Source: Lysobacteraceae bacterium
Lineage (GTDB): Bacteria > Pseudomonadota > Gammaproteobacteria > Xanthomonadales > BQJN01
DNA length: 44,369 nucleotides
Assembly: GCA_021604725.1 (NCBI GenBank)
Contig: BQJN01000030.1
Location: 1 to 44,369 of the forward strand
Direction: 5' to 3'
The notes under the pieces are model-generated. The model was given only the letters and a program-made list of their open reading frames with translations. It ran no database searches and was not told where the DNA came from. Each line of letters opens with the position of its first letter. Position 1 is the stretch's first letter. Of this stretch, positions 1 to 8,984 are shown in pieces. The translations under genes were made by a program, and so were the position numbers.

Positions 1-341
1 ACTAGCCAAGTCCCAAAGCACGCGTTAGCGTGCACCCTTTGCGTTCTTCGCGACTTCGCGAGAGACCTCTTCCAGCGTCAGCGTTCTTTCTTCAGCCGCA
101 AATAGCGACCTCATTGATCTCCTTATCTCGGCGGTTCCTATTTCCTAAGGCACGTATGTAGCGTGCACCCTTTGTGTTCTTTGCGGCTCTGCGCGAATCA
201 ATCTTCTAGCGTGAGCGTGCTTCGCGGACTTCGCGTCTTCGCGAGACATCTACCTGGCAGCTGAGTAGGTGAGCAATGAAGTAGCCATCCATGGCGCAAC
301 ACTAGCGCGCAGTGAGTACGAGTAGCCTTCGTTGGATTTGT

Positions 342-424
342 GATGGCAACAACCGTCCCTGGACCGCACCCAGCCGGTACGTCCTGTACCGTCGTTCGCG
401 GGGATCGAGTGCCTTGGGGCACTC
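342..424 (-). repeat. GGA-hairpin element, family E copy 1
   Basis: Read on the minus strand. The first hairpin is GAGTGCC-CCAA-GGCACTC (424-407). It is followed by the linker GCGAACGAC (399-391), then a second hairpin GGTAC-AGGAC-GTACC (390-376) with GGA in its loop, then a GC-rich tail with CCAGGGACGG. Same order and same linker as the copies at 758, 18107, 27207 and 28391, but the second stem differs in sequence and remains paired. Function unknown. Confidence 0.6.
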
Positions 425-757
425 GCTCCACTGGCCCGCTCACCCTCATCAATGCGGCTTCACCCAGATCAAGTCCGGAATGACGGTTGGTTGGGCTGGT
501 GCGCCACTTTCGCGTTTACTAGCCAAGTCCCAAAGCACGCGTTAGCGTGCACCCTTTGCGTTCTTCGCGCCTTCGCGAGACACCTCTTCCAGCGTCAGCG
601 TTCTTTCTTCAGTCGCAATAGCGACCTCAATGATCTCCTTGTCTCGGCGGTTCATCTGTCTTTAATTCCGCGCCAGCGGCGGGTGGTGACGATTTCCAAC
701 TAGACGATGATGGCAACAACCGTCCATGGGTGAGTCTGCCACTGCCAATAGGCTACG

Positions 758-845
758 ATGATGGCAACAACCGTCCATGGACCGCCTCACAGCCTGCACA
801 TCCATGTGCAGTCGTTCGCCCGCCGCAGAGTGCCTTGGGGCACTC
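758..845 (-). repeat. GGA-hairpin element, family E copy 2
   Basis: Read on the minus strand. Hairpin GAGTGCC-CCAA-GGCACTC (845-828), linker GGCGAACGAC, hairpin CTGCACAT-GG-ATGTGCAG (811-794) presenting ATGGAT, then the perfect palindrome GTCCATGGAC (782-773). Two ATGGA[TC] motifs sit in potential apical loops, the arrangement described for the TwoAYGGAY RNA motif. The element lies downstream of the minus-strand gene at 1053-2516 and in its sense orientation. Confidence 0.6.
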
Positions 846-1052
846 CGCACCATGGCGTACTCACCTTCGCGAGAGACCTCTTCCAGTGTCAGCGTTCTTT
901 TTCCTTACGGCGCTGCGCGCTTCTGGAATTTGGGTTCCGGGTTCCGGGTTCCGGGTCCAGGCCCGGAATGACACGGCCCGGCATGACACGGCCCGGCATG
1001 ACGGTTGGCTGATGCGCGTCATGGATGTATGCGGCTGGCCAATGACGCCCGC

Positions 1053-2516
1053 TCACTCAAAGTCATCAACGAAAATGAGATCTTCCGGGTTGGTCTCGAC
1101 CGCGCCGATGTCCGGGGATGGGCCGCGAGCCTGGCCGAGGATGTCCTCGTAGGCCGCTGAGCCTGGGTCGGCGGCATCAATCAGTGAACTGCCCGGAGTT
1201 GGTGTGCCGTAACTGGTGACCAAATTCATGAACACCTCCCTGATGGTGGATGAACCGTCGGCGAAGGTGGTGCCATTGAAGGTCGGTGCGACTACACCGG
1301 CGGTCGATGGCAGCATCGGGTCGCCGAGTACGGCGTTGCTGTCATCGGCGACGGTCACGAACTGGCCGGTGTCTGGCGGGATGGCACTGCCCCCATTCCA
1401 GTAGGCGTTGTTGTCGATGGTGACTGACAGATTTTGCGAGGGTGGCGCATCGAACACATCAACCCCATTGAAGCCTTCTGCGCCCATGGTGCCGGTGGGG
1501 TCAGACCAGGCGTTGTTGAGCATCAGGATGTCTTCGTTAAGCGGATTTTCACTACTGGCGATCAAGCGCGCTGCGTAGCTTCGTGACGGCAAGTCGCCGG
1601 TGACGGTGTTGTTGCGGTAGATCACGTCGTTCGAACCCATGACGGTGAATGATGTTCGAGTCAGCGCCGCCGAGTTGCCGATCATCAGGTTGTTCTCCGC
1701 CAACACCCCGATCGCTTCGAAGGTGCTGGTGCCATCTTCACCGATACGCAGAAAACTCTGGCCGTCGCTGCCGTACCAGTTGAGGAATACATTGCGTCTG
1801 ACCGTCATGTCGCGGGCACCAACTATGGTGTCGTCGTCCCCATTGCTGTCCTTGATCACAATGAAGGAACTGGTGTTGGGGCGAGCGCTGGTGTTGAAAA
1901 ACACATTGTCTTGAATGACGACGTTCTGAACGCTGTTGGCATCAATGTGTTCGTCAGAGCCCGACTGGTGATAGAACAGGTTGCCTTCAATCAGGATGTC
2001 TTCAGCCCCGTTGTTGACCTTGAGCAAGTCATTGTTGGTGCTGTCGTGGATGACGTTGTTTCTGAGGGTGATGCCCGAGACCACCGGGTCGCTGCCGTCG
2101 CCGCTGCCGTTGACGTCACCAAGCAAATCCTGAATCTGAATGACCAGGGCGCCACTGTTGTCCGGCGCATGGGCGATATCAAGGCCTTCGACGGTGATGT
2201 TCTGCGCCTCATAAGCAATCAAGGCCGCACCGTCGTTGTGTCTGAGTCTGGCTTGATAGGCATTCTCGGCGCGTACAGTGACCTGGCTGGCGAACTGACG
2301 GCGAAGCCGCACCCGACCGTTGTAGGTGCCATCGCCGACCAATATGGTCGAGCCATCGGTCGCGTTGTCAACGGCATGGGTTATGGTGGCCCAGGGGTTA
2401 CCACTGGTACCGTCACCGGTGGTGTCATCACCGTCGACCGCAACGTAGAAAGTATCTGTTCCGGCCAGGGTAGTCAGGGGCAGAGCGCTAATTAGCAGCA
2501 ACCAGTAAAGGCGCAT
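1053..2516 (-). CDS. Secreted right-handed parallel beta-helix protein
   Basis: A 487-residue protein that starts with a signal peptide (MRLYWLLLISALPLTTLAG). The mature N-terminus has the YVAVDGDDTTGDGTSGNPW / TI..A...A..G.TI.VGDGTY pattern typical of DUF1565-type and pectate-lyase-like beta-helix proteins. A long run of short beta-rungs follows (ITVEGLDI, ITLRNNVI, ILIEGNLF, VVIQDNVFF, MTVRRNVFL, VLAENNLM, VIYRNNTV), so most of the chain is a solenoid. A calcium-loop-like GDVNGSGDGSD lies near residue 135. The protein ends IFVDDFE, a short acidic-aromatic tail that I recall from secreted proteins of related bacteria and that may be a sorting tag (inference). Catalytic residues cannot be assigned, so it could be a polysaccharide lyase or simply a surface protein. 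No same-strand neighbour is close. Confidence 0.85.
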   Translation of the reverse strand: MRLYWLLLISALPLTTLAGTDTFYVAVDGDDTTGDGTSGNPWATITHAVDNATDGSTILVGDGTYNGRVRLRRQFASQVTVRAENAYQARLRHNDGAALIAYEAQNITVEGLDIAHAPDNSGALVIQIQDLLGDVNGSGDGSDPVVSGITLRNNVIHDSTNNDLLKVNNGAEDILIEGNLFYHQSGSDEHIDANSVQNVVIQDNVFFNTSARPNTSSFIVIKDSNGDDDTIVGARDMTVRRNVFLNWYGSDGQSFLRIGEDGTSTFEAIGVLAENNLMIGNSAALTRTSFTVMGSNDVIYRNNTVTGDLPSRSYAARLIASSENPLNEDILMLNNAWSDPTGTMGAEGFNGVDVFDAPPSQNLSVTIDNNAYWNGGSAIPPDTGQFVTVADDSNAVLGDPMLPSTAGVVAPTFNGTTFADGSSTIREVFMNLVTSYGTPTPGSSLIDAADPGSAAYEDILGQARGPSPDIGAVETNPEDLIFVDDFE

Positions 2517-2816
2517 TGTGCAATATGAAGTGGCTTAGGGTCTGGCCATTGTCACGGGCTGCATCAATGAAAACTGTGATCGAATACGAGAAAAGGGGCG
2601 AGTCGGGTCTGCGTGGTTCCGAAAGTCACGAGCTCTTGCGACCCTCTTATTGATTTCGATCAGCCTGTTTGACGAAAAAATGTAAATTTGCAGACCCCAT
2701 CTCGAAACACTTGTAAACGCCCGTCAAATCAGTCCGCCTTTGATTGCCATTGGCGGCCGCCGTTGCCTAGACTTAAGGTCGATCGAAAACCTCATCACGG
2801 CAGATACAAAAACATC
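2517..2816. other. Intergenic spacer between divergent genes
   Basis: About 300 bp between the minus-strand beta-helix gene and the plus-strand small RHH-like gene, so it should hold two divergent promoters. I see no convincing sigma-70 pair and no repeat copy. A short GC palindrome (GGCGGCCGCC) lies near 2752-2761. Confidence 0.4.
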
Positions 2817-3122
2817 ATGGGATTAGCACTGAGCGCCATCACCAAACAGGTTCCGAGCAAGTCAGACGGCATGGTCGGTATCACCCTGCAAATGCCGAGG
2901 CCCCTAATGGCCGAAATCAAGAAGCAAGCCGAGGTTCGTGGCTGGGGACTGCATGAGACCATTCGCCAATTGCTGTCCTTTGGTCTGGTTCATGAATGGG
3001 ATCGTCAGGACAACCAGGTCAACCGTTCGCAGTTGGCACAGATGCTCAGATCACAAACCAGCGGCTTGGATGCATCACAACTGAGGTTGTTGGTCGACGT
3101 TGCGCTGAATCTGGAGCGTTGA
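2817..3122 (+). CDS. Small ribbon-helix-helix-like protein
   Basis: The frame is open from 2688, but the protein-like part begins at the ATG at 2817, giving 101 residues; a further ATG at 2871 is also possible. The core, VGITLQMPRPLMAEIKKQ followed by WGLHETIRQLLSFGLVHEW, has the short-strand then helix-helix pattern of ribbon-helix-helix DNA-binding proteins. A C-terminal part rich in Leu and Gln follows. No family is recognised with confidence. It could be a small regulator or an antitoxin-like protein, but no toxin gene sits beside it: the next gene is the convergent oxidoreductase 43 bp away. No clear ribosome binding site precedes either start, so the start is uncertain. Confidence 0.55.
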   Translation: MGLALSAITKQVPSKSDGMVGITLQMPRPLMAEIKKQAEVRGWGLHETIRQLLSFGLVHEWDRQDNQVNRSQLAQMLRSQTSGLDASQLRLLVDVALNLER

Positions 3123-3165
3123 GACCCCGCCACTTTGGCAAGGTCCGGCTTGGTCGGAGGCTGAC

Positions 3166-4317
3166 TTAGCCGCTCGCCGAACTCACACGCGGTCTGTTTC
3201 GTGAGTTGTTCATGAACAATGCCGGCAGCAAGGCAAACGGCCGTTTTTGCTTTGCTGGAGTTCCATTGGGTTGGGCGTCTAGCGCTCGCTCATCTTCTAC
3301 TCTGACAATCAGTTTGCCATGCGAACTGCGGTCAAAAAGGCTGGCCAGATACCAGGGTAGTTGCCTGAAGCCATCGACGATGGTTTCTTCGGCGACCAGC
3401 GACCCGTCTCGTATCCAGGGGCCGACTGCAGCGACCATTTCGTCCATGCGGTGGTTGTAATCACGAGCCAGAATGCCCTGGATGGTGGCCCGTTGATACA
3501 GCACATGATGCAGGAAACGCGGCCCCAGGCTGACTTCATCCAACTGCCCGTTGTACTGGCTCATCTGGCCACAGATGACAATCCTGGCGCGACGATTGAT
3601 GATCGGCACCAAGGCATCGGTGATCATGCCGCCTACGTTGTCGAAATAGACATCCACCGACAACGATTGAGCGATCAGGTGGTCTCGAAGGTGCTCCGGC
3701 TTGTGGAATTGTCGATAGTTGATGGCAGCATCGGCGCCAATGGTCTTCAACCATCGGCATTTCTCAACGGAACCTGCGAAGGCCACGACCTTGCAGCCCG
3801 CCTTCTTGGCGAATTGTACGACCAGAGATCCGACAGCACCTGAAGCGCCGGACACAAACACGGTTTCACCGGGGTTCGGCTGCCCAGCCTCCATCAAGCC
3901 GAACCAGGCGGTACGTCCGGGCATGCCCAACACACCCAGGGCGCTACTTACCGGTGCCATATCCGGGTCAAGTCGAGTCAAAGCATTGGCATGGACCCGT
4001 GAATACAACTCCCAACCGGTATAGGCACCGACCCAATCGCCTTCCCTGAATTGATTGCTGTTGCTCAGCAGCACCTGGCCGACAACGCCAGACTGCTGCA
4101 GCTGGTTCAGCGGGTGGGGCGCTTCCCAGTTAGGGCTGGCCGATTGCTGTATGCGCATGTACGGGTCAACGCTGATGTAGCGATTGGCGATCAAGACTTC
4201 ACCTTCGGCCAATTGCGCGTCGACCGGTTGCTCGATTCGCTCATAGTGCTCAGTGCCGACTTCGGCAACAGGCCGTTTGACGTAAATCCAGCGTTGATTG
4301 ATCAGGGAAATGGACAT
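3166..4317 (-). CDS. NADP-dependent oxidoreductase (zinc-free MDR, CurA/PTGR-like)
   Basis: A 383-residue medium-chain reductase of the zinc-independent leukotriene B4 dehydrogenase / curcumin reductase type, which reduces the C=C bond of alpha,beta-unsaturated carbonyls with NADPH. The N-terminal half carries the family signature ISVDPYMRIQ (about 48-57). The Rossmann loop is SGASGAVGS (156-164), followed by VQFAKKAGCKVVAFAGS. None of the zinc-binding cysteines of alcohol dehydrogenases is present. It is about 40 residues longer than the usual 335-345, owing to a basic, Pro-rich C-terminal tail of no recognised function. The gene is divergent from a LysR regulator (108 bp spacer), the usual arrangement for a regulator controlling its neighbour. 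Substrate unknown. Confidence 0.88.
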   Translation of the reverse strand: MSISLINQRWIYVKRPVAEVGTEHYERIEQPVDAQLAEGEVLIANRYISVDPYMRIQQSASPNWEAPHPLNQLQQSGVVGQVLLSNSNQFREGDWVGAYTGWELYSRVHANALTRLDPDMAPVSSALGVLGMPGRTAWFGLMEAGQPNPGETVFVSGASGAVGSLVVQFAKKAGCKVVAFAGSVEKCRWLKTIGADAAINYRQFHKPEHLRDHLIAQSLSVDVYFDNVGGMITDALVPIINRRARIVICGQMSQYNGQLDEVSLGPRFLHHVLYQRATIQGILARDYNHRMDEMVAAVGPWIRDGSLVAEETIVDGFRQLPWYLASLFDRSSHGKLIVRVEDERALDAQPNGTPAKQKRPFALLPALFMNNSRNRPRVSSASG

Positions 4318-4425
4318 GCGAGGACGGTTGGGGAAGAACTGCTGATGGAACCGACCATTGTGCGATATGATTAATTCCCCTTCAATTCTGGTTACGAACG
4401 TATCGTTTCCATTTGGGATATAACT

Positions 4426-5325
4426 ATGGAACTGTCCGATCTAGAGAAATTCCTGACCATCGCCAAGTTTGAAAACCTGCAGCGCGCCGCTGACGATCTC
4501 GATACCAGTGCCAGTGTGTTGTCGAAATCACTGAAGCGACTGGAGACCTCAATTGGTGTGCCGTTGTTCGACCGAGTGGGCAAGTTCATCCAGATCAACC
4601 CGGCCGGCGAGCGCATGCGCCGCCGCGCTGCGGAGTTGGTGGCCCAGGCAAAAGAGGCCCGGCTGGATGTGGCTGGCGTCAACAGCCAGCCAAGGTTTCG
4701 TATTGCGGGGCCCTCAGTTTTGATGTCACATTCGGCCAGTCCGCTGGCGCGATTCGTACTGCAGCGTCACCCGGAAGCGATCCTGGAGTTCTCTACCCAC
4801 TACGAGAACCAGGCCCTCGAGCTATTGCAGAAAGGTCTGGCGGATCTGGCTATTGTCACCACTGCGATACCTGAGGCGTTGTTGTCAGGCTTTCATCGCT
4901 GCGCCATTGGCCAGGTGACGATGCGTGTCGCAGCCGCGCCCAATCACCCCTTGCTGCGTGGCCGCTCAACAATGGAGCCCGAGGTGACGCTAGACGAGCT
5001 GCTCGAACACGCATTCGTGGCGCCAAGCGCATCGCCATTTTGCGGTGAGCATCGCGGTCCGGGCTGCGATGGCTGGCGCGATCATGAAATTCCGCGCAAG
5101 TTGGCGATGATTGCCAACGATCCTTCGATTGTTGCACCGCTGGTCCGCAGCGGTCTGGCCCTGGCCTACCTGCCCGATTACTGGTTGCGAGAATGGTCGC
5201 TAATCCATGTGCGCATCAGTGATTGCCCGTATCGATGCGTCGAGCAGCTATTGCTGGTCAGCCGACAAAAAGGTTTGGTCGAGGGCTATCAGCAAGCATT
5301 GGCAACCCGGCCTATTGCTGCGTAA
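4426..5325 (+). CDS. LysR family transcriptional regulator
   Basis: A 299-residue LysR-type regulator. Residues 1-60 form the winged helix-turn-helix ([44 protein letters not shown]), and residues about 88-295 form the periplasmic-binding-protein-like effector domain ([19 protein letters not shown] and onward). It is transcribed away from the oxidoreductase gene at 3166-4317, and the 108-bp divergent spacer is where its operator should lie. The spacer contains GTTACGAACGTATCG, but I cannot assign a specific T-N11-A box. The 3' end overlaps the convergent DUF885 gene by 14 bp. The inducer is unknown; a reactive enal or quinone would fit the partner enzyme (inference). Confidence 0.93.
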   Translation: MELSDLEKFLTIAKFENLQRAADDLDTSASVLSKSLKRLETSIGVPLFDRVGKFIQINPAGERMRRRAAELVAQAKEARLDVAGVNSQPRFRIAGPSVLMSHSASPLARFVLQRHPEAILEFSTHYENQALELLQKGLADLAIVTTAIPEALLSGFHRCAIGQVTMRVAAAPNHPLLRGRSTMEPEVTLDELLEHAFVAPSASPFCGEHRGPGCDGWRDHEIPRKLAMIANDPSIVAPLVRSGLALAYLPDYWLREWSLIHVRISDCPYRCVEQLLLVSRQKGLVEGYQQALATRPIAA

Positions 5326-6967
5326 GCATCCGTATCTCGTCGTCGCGGCCGGTCATCTGCCAGCGGGTCAACGCGATCGGAATGCAGCCGATGGCATTGA
5401 GTTGATCGAAAAAGTCTCGCAGCACAAAGGGCTGACCCTGATCTTCCTTGAGCTTGGCAAAATCTGCCATGGTGCGTTCCAGCAAGTACTTTCCCGTGAT
5501 GTAGCTGGTGCCGTAGCCCGGCTGGCGCAGGTACAGGTGCTGCTCGAACAGCAGCAGCTCAGGCTCGGTTTTCATCCAGCCGCGCGGTGTCCATTCCATG
5601 TGAATGCCACCCGCCTGCTCCATGGTCATTTCGTTGGCATGCGCATACAGAGAACCGAGGCCGCGCGCTGCGCGTTGCGCGATCATGATGTAGACGATCT
5701 CGCGAACACGCGGGTTGTCGTCGTATAAACCTGCTTGCATGAACAGTTCTTCAACGCCGGTGGCGGTGCCTTCGTTGCGCGAATCGAAAATGTTGTACAG
5801 CAGGGCGTCGCGTCGAATCGGGCTGGCATGCGGCTCATGCTCCATACGCGCCAGCTCAAACCAGTGGTAGAAGTGCGAATACAAAGGTGTTGGGTCAAGG
5901 TGAGCGCCAATCCAGAAAAAATTGCGTGTTTCCTCCGGAACAAAGGCGCCGAGATGTTCACGCAACGCCGGTTCGAAATAGTCGGCAACGGTGACGATCT
6001 CCTTTTCGCGCAAAAACTCGATAAAGCGGCTGGCGGAGCGATCGGCCAAAGCATCGTACTCAGCCTCATTGCTGGCTGGGACTAACGGTGGCAAATGCCG
6101 GTTGCGATGTTCTTCGAGCTTCAGGGAAGACCAGGCGCGATCAAGCTCTCGTTTCAATAAGCGGACCTCATCCTCCCAGCTCAACGGCACCAAATGCACG
6201 TTTTGCTGATACCAGGTGTAGTTGTCCTTGCCGATGCCGGAAGGGCCGGTCTTGTTGGCCGATTCTAGTTCGAGCCAGGTGATGAAGGCATCGGTCGCTT
6301 GCTTGGCGGCGGCGATGGTGGCGGCCAGCTTGGCATTGCTGCTGTCTGCTGTCAGCTCGCTGATCTGATCCAGCACTTCACGCTGCTGCCGAATGTCGCG
6401 AATGCCGGCAATCCACAAATCCCGCGCATTGCCAACAAGATTGGTTTGCGCCTGGCTGATCAATGGCGGAATCACCGCCAGATCATCGATCAGGCTTTGT
6501 TCGCCCTCGGCGGTGAGCGGAAAGTCGTACATCCACAGCTCAGTCACGGCATGGTGGGTGGGGCCCTCATGCGCCGGCACGTCGCTCTTGTAGGTCCAGA
6601 TCGAGTTGTAGAACGCCGGGTCACGGGCCCAGGGCTTGAGCACTCGATGGTTGAAGTCATAGCCGTTCATTTCGGCGCGGACCACGTGCCAGTCCACTTG
6701 CTGTTCAGTGGGCCAATCAGCAATATCCATGGCGTGCAGTCGCGACTGCAAGGCCAAAAACTCGGGATGGCGCCGCTCGAAAGTGGCCGCGGTGTAGTCG
6801 GGCGCACCATCGACGTTGGGCGGGCGCTCAAACTCACGCCACTGCTCGAATAGCTCGAGCAGGTCTTGATAGCCGTTGGCCTGCGCTGCGCCGGTCATTA
6901 GGCAGCCGGCCAGCAGCAAGAGTGCGATGCGCGGCCGCAGCAGCGCTTGAGTTTTTTGAGCGGACAT
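5312..6967 (-). CDS. DUF885 family exported protein lacking the zinc-protease motif
   Basis: A 551-residue exported protein. The N-terminus ([19 protein letters not shown]) can be read as a lipobox, LLAG-C at residue 22, or as a signal peptide cut after AQA. The body resembles DUF885: [18 protein letters not shown] aligns with the usual EGWA..AE region, and [22 protein letters not shown] with the QPG.A.SY..G segment. The H-E-x-x-P-G-H metal motif expected near the middle is missing; at that place the sequence reads [20 protein letters not shown]. It may therefore be an inactive or altered homologue. It is the last gene of a likely operon: outer-membrane protein, M19 dipeptidase (81 bp upstream), this gene. 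Confidence 0.8.
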   Translation of the reverse strand: MSAQKTQALLRPRIALLLLAGCLMTGAAQANGYQDLLELFEQWREFERPPNVDGAPDYTAATFERRHPEFLALQSRLHAMDIADWPTEQQVDWHVVRAEMNGYDFNHRVLKPWARDPAFYNSIWTYKSDVPAHEGPTHHAVTELWMYDFPLTAEGEQSLIDDLAVIPPLISQAQTNLVGNARDLWIAGIRDIRQQREVLDQISELTADSSNAKLAATIAAAKQATDAFITWLELESANKTGPSGIGKDNYTWYQQNVHLVPLSWEDEVRLLKRELDRAWSSLKLEEHRNRHLPPLVPASNEAEYDALADRSASRFIEFLREKEIVTVADYFEPALREHLGAFVPEETRNFFWIGAHLDPTPLYSHFYHWFELARMEHEPHASPIRRDALLYNIFDSRNEGTATGVEELFMQAGLYDDNPRVREIVYIMIAQRAARGLGSLYAHANEMTMEQAGGIHMEWTPRGWMKTEPELLLFEQHLYLRQPGYGTSYITGKYLLERTMADFAKLKEDQGQPFVLRDFFDQLNAIGCIPIALTRWQMTGRDDEIRMLTQQ

Positions 6968-7048
6968 GCGGTCACCGTTTGGGCTGCAAGTTCATTAAAA
7001 CCAAAGGCAACCCGTCGACCCCAATTTGGGAAGCGAGCCGCCAGAATC

Positions 7049-8260
7049 CTATTGTGCTGCGGCGACGGCTTCGACCTGCCGCCATGCGCGCATCAGGTTG
7101 CCGCCGAGCACCTGGGCGATTTGCGGTTCGCTATAGCCGCGCTCGAGCATGCGCTCAATCAGGTTCGGAAAATCAGCGACGCTTTTCAAACCGGTAGGCA
7201 ATGAGTCGCCAACCCCGTCGTAATCTGAACCCAGGCCGACATAGTCGATGCCGACCAGGTTGACGACATGATCGATGTGGTCGACAACGTCATCTATGGT
7301 GGCGAACGGAAACGGGTTGTCAGCCAGGTATTGCGCAGTCCAGGCCGCTTCTTCCTCTTCGCTGGGGTCGTTTTCTTCGCGGAATACTGCGCGCACCGGT
7401 GCCATATCCGCGTACCACTGATTGGCCGCCGTGGTCAGGAAAGAGGATCCAAAATTGATGTGAATGACACCACCACCTGCGGCCACACCGCGAATCAGTT
7501 CATCGCTGATGTTGCGTTCCCAATCCGGAGTGTAATGACGCACCGAAGAGTGGCTGGCAATGACCGGTGCCTGGCTGACTTCAAGCACATCGCTAATGGC
7601 CTCGTCCGTCAAATGCGAGACATCGACCATCATGCCCAGGCGATTCATTTCCTTGACCACATCGACGCCAAATTCGCTCAGTCCACCATTTGGCCGGTTT
7701 TCGTCGTAGGAAGAATCGGAGATTTCATTGGCCATGGAGTGGGCCAGGGTGACGTAGCGAATGCCGCGATCATAGAAGTACTGCACATTGGCAAGATCGG
7801 TCCCGATCGGCGAGCCATTTTCCATGCCCAATGCCAAAGCGATGCGACCATCATCAAACGCCGACTGTGCCTGGTCCGCCGTATGCGCCATGCTGAATCG
7901 ATCCGGGGCTCGCCCAACCATCGCTTCAACGGTATCGATCAACTCATTGGCCAGCTGCCAGTGACCGCCGGCGCGATCCAGCACTGCTGGTGTGTAAATG
8001 GACATGAACACCACGTCCAATCCACCGGCACGCGCTCTGGGAAAATCAAAGTCGCCATCAGCGGTTGCCTCGGTGACGTCGGCCCACTGATCTTGCAGCC
8101 GGTAGGGCACATCGATGTGGGTGTCGGCGATCAGGTATTGACGGGCAATCTTTTGCGCAGGTGACATTGAATCGTCTTTGACCTGGCTGGGTGCACAGCC
8201 AAAGGCCAACGTGGCCGCCAAAGCGGTGGTGAGCAAGGGTCTGGTTTGCTTGTAGTGCAT
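7049..8260 (-). CDS. M19 membrane dipeptidase (renal dipeptidase family)
   Basis: A 403-residue zinc metallopeptidase of family M19, which hydrolyses dipeptides, often with a D-residue at the second position. The N-terminus is a signal with a near-lipobox (LAFGC, Cys22), so a membrane-anchored lipoprotein is likely. The first metal site is D-T-H-I-D (H48, D50). Later motifs are AHSMAN, VDVSHLTDEAI, ASHSSVRHY and GLGSDYDG, all characteristic of the family. In family enzymes the bridging Glu lies between; here LGMENGSPIG fits. It is preceded 34 bp upstream by an outer-membrane barrel gene and followed by the DUF885 gene, suggesting an envelope peptide or peptidoglycan-fragment scavenging unit (inference). 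Confidence 0.93.
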   Translation of the reverse strand: MHYKQTRPLLTTALAATLAFGCAPSQVKDDSMSPAQKIARQYLIADTHIDVPYRLQDQWADVTEATADGDFDFPRARAGGLDVVFMSIYTPAVLDRAGGHWQLANELIDTVEAMVGRAPDRFSMAHTADQAQSAFDDGRIALALGMENGSPIGTDLANVQYFYDRGIRYVTLAHSMANEISDSSYDENRPNGGLSEFGVDVVKEMNRLGMMVDVSHLTDEAISDVLEVSQAPVIASHSSVRHYTPDWERNISDELIRGVAAGGGVIHINFGSSFLTTAANQWYADMAPVRAVFREENDPSEEEEAAWTAQYLADNPFPFATIDDVVDHIDHVVNLVGIDYVGLGSDYDGVGDSLPTGLKSVADFPNLIERMLERGYSEPQIAQVLGGNLMRAWRQVEAVAAAQ

Positions 8261-8294
8261 GGTATGCGGTCCTGCGAACTAAAAGATGGGAGGG

Positions 8295-8894
8295 TTAGCG
8301 TTTTTTCCCCAGCGGAATGGCGATGCTGACGGTAAATACGCCGTCACCATAACCATCGTTGCCGGGCACATCGCTATCGTTGGTGTCGTAGCGCAAGCGA
8401 GCGTCCGCGCGCAACATGGTGCCGCCTTCAGTCAGCTGCCAGCGACCGCCGACACCGATGCTGATGGCCGCTGATGTCTCTGATGGCAGCCCTTCACCGC
8501 TTGAACGCACCGCGCCAATACCGACCAGGAAATAAGGATTCCATAACGGCTCTCGGTTGATGATCAGCAAATTGGCGCTAATGCCGTCATGCTCGAGGGG
8601 AAAATCCATGCCGAATTCATACTCGTCATGAAAGGCTTCGATCTCGAGCGCGTATTCCTCATGGAAATGCTTGCCGAAACGCGCAGTGACAATCTTTGCG
8701 TCGGTGGGTCTCAAGTCATCATCCGGCACGATAATGCCGCCACCAAAGTCGACATACCAGCGCTCATCCAGCTCCGTTGCCAGCGCGTCGCCAAAGCTGG
8801 CCAAGCCCAGCGTTGTGGCCAAAACAGCAGCGATTGATGTCTTCGAGTACAGGGGCAGGCCCTTCTTTGATGATTGTTCGATTTTCAGCTGCAC
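8295..8894 (-). CDS. Outer-membrane beta-barrel protein (OmpW/OMP_b-brl-like)
   Basis: A 199-residue protein with a signal peptide (hydrophobic SIAAVLATTLGLASFGDALA, cut near residue 40). It is followed by alternating amphipathic strands typical of small eight-stranded barrels: WYVDFGGGIIVP, IVTARFGKHF, YALEIEAFHDEYEF, YFLVGIGAVRS, AAISIGVGGRWQL, MLRADARLRYD, VFTVSIAIPLG. It ends in GKKR rather than the usual aromatic residue. Probably a structural or pore-like outer-membrane protein. It is the first gene of the minus-strand set running into the M19 dipeptidase 34 bp downstream, and is divergent from the TPR membrane protein at 8985. Confidence 0.75.
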   Translation of the reverse strand: MQLKIEQSSKKGLPLYSKTSIAAVLATTLGLASFGDALATELDERWYVDFGGGIIVPDDDLRPTDAKIVTARFGKHFHEEYALEIEAFHDEYEFGMDFPLEHDGISANLLIINREPLWNPYFLVGIGAVRSSGEGLPSETSAAISIGVGGRWQLTEGGTMLRADARLRYDTNDSDVPGNDGYGDGVFTVSIAIPLGKKR

Positions 8895-8984
8895 AACATA
8901 CCCAAGCTGGAGGCTTTTGTCGAAGGTTGGCGCGCGGCCAAATATCCTGGTAACGTCTGCGGCAACCTATGTCGAGGGATTGAT

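Larger units (their letters stand above)
1..1052. repeat. Gene-free tract of degenerate dispersed repeats
   Basis: No convincing gene lies here; the short open frames run through repeats and differ between copies. Positions 1-137 recur almost identically at 518-653 (517 bp apart). This block is rich in TTCGCG words (accctttgcgttcttcgcg), and degenerate pieces recur near 146-250 and 862-905. Two copies of the GGA-hairpin element (family E) lie at 342-424 and 758-845, a lone GGA-loop hairpin lies at about 283-296, and remnants of the CCGGAATGACG palindrome end lie at 470-485 and 930-1004. The tract is downstream of the minus-strand beta-helix gene that ends at 1053. Confidence 0.75.

Noticed and set aside
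7268-8164. Long antisense frames over real genes (for example 7268-8164, 19282-20178, 1911-2495)
   Set aside because: They mirror well-supported genes on the other strand; GC-rich codon use commonly creates such shadows.
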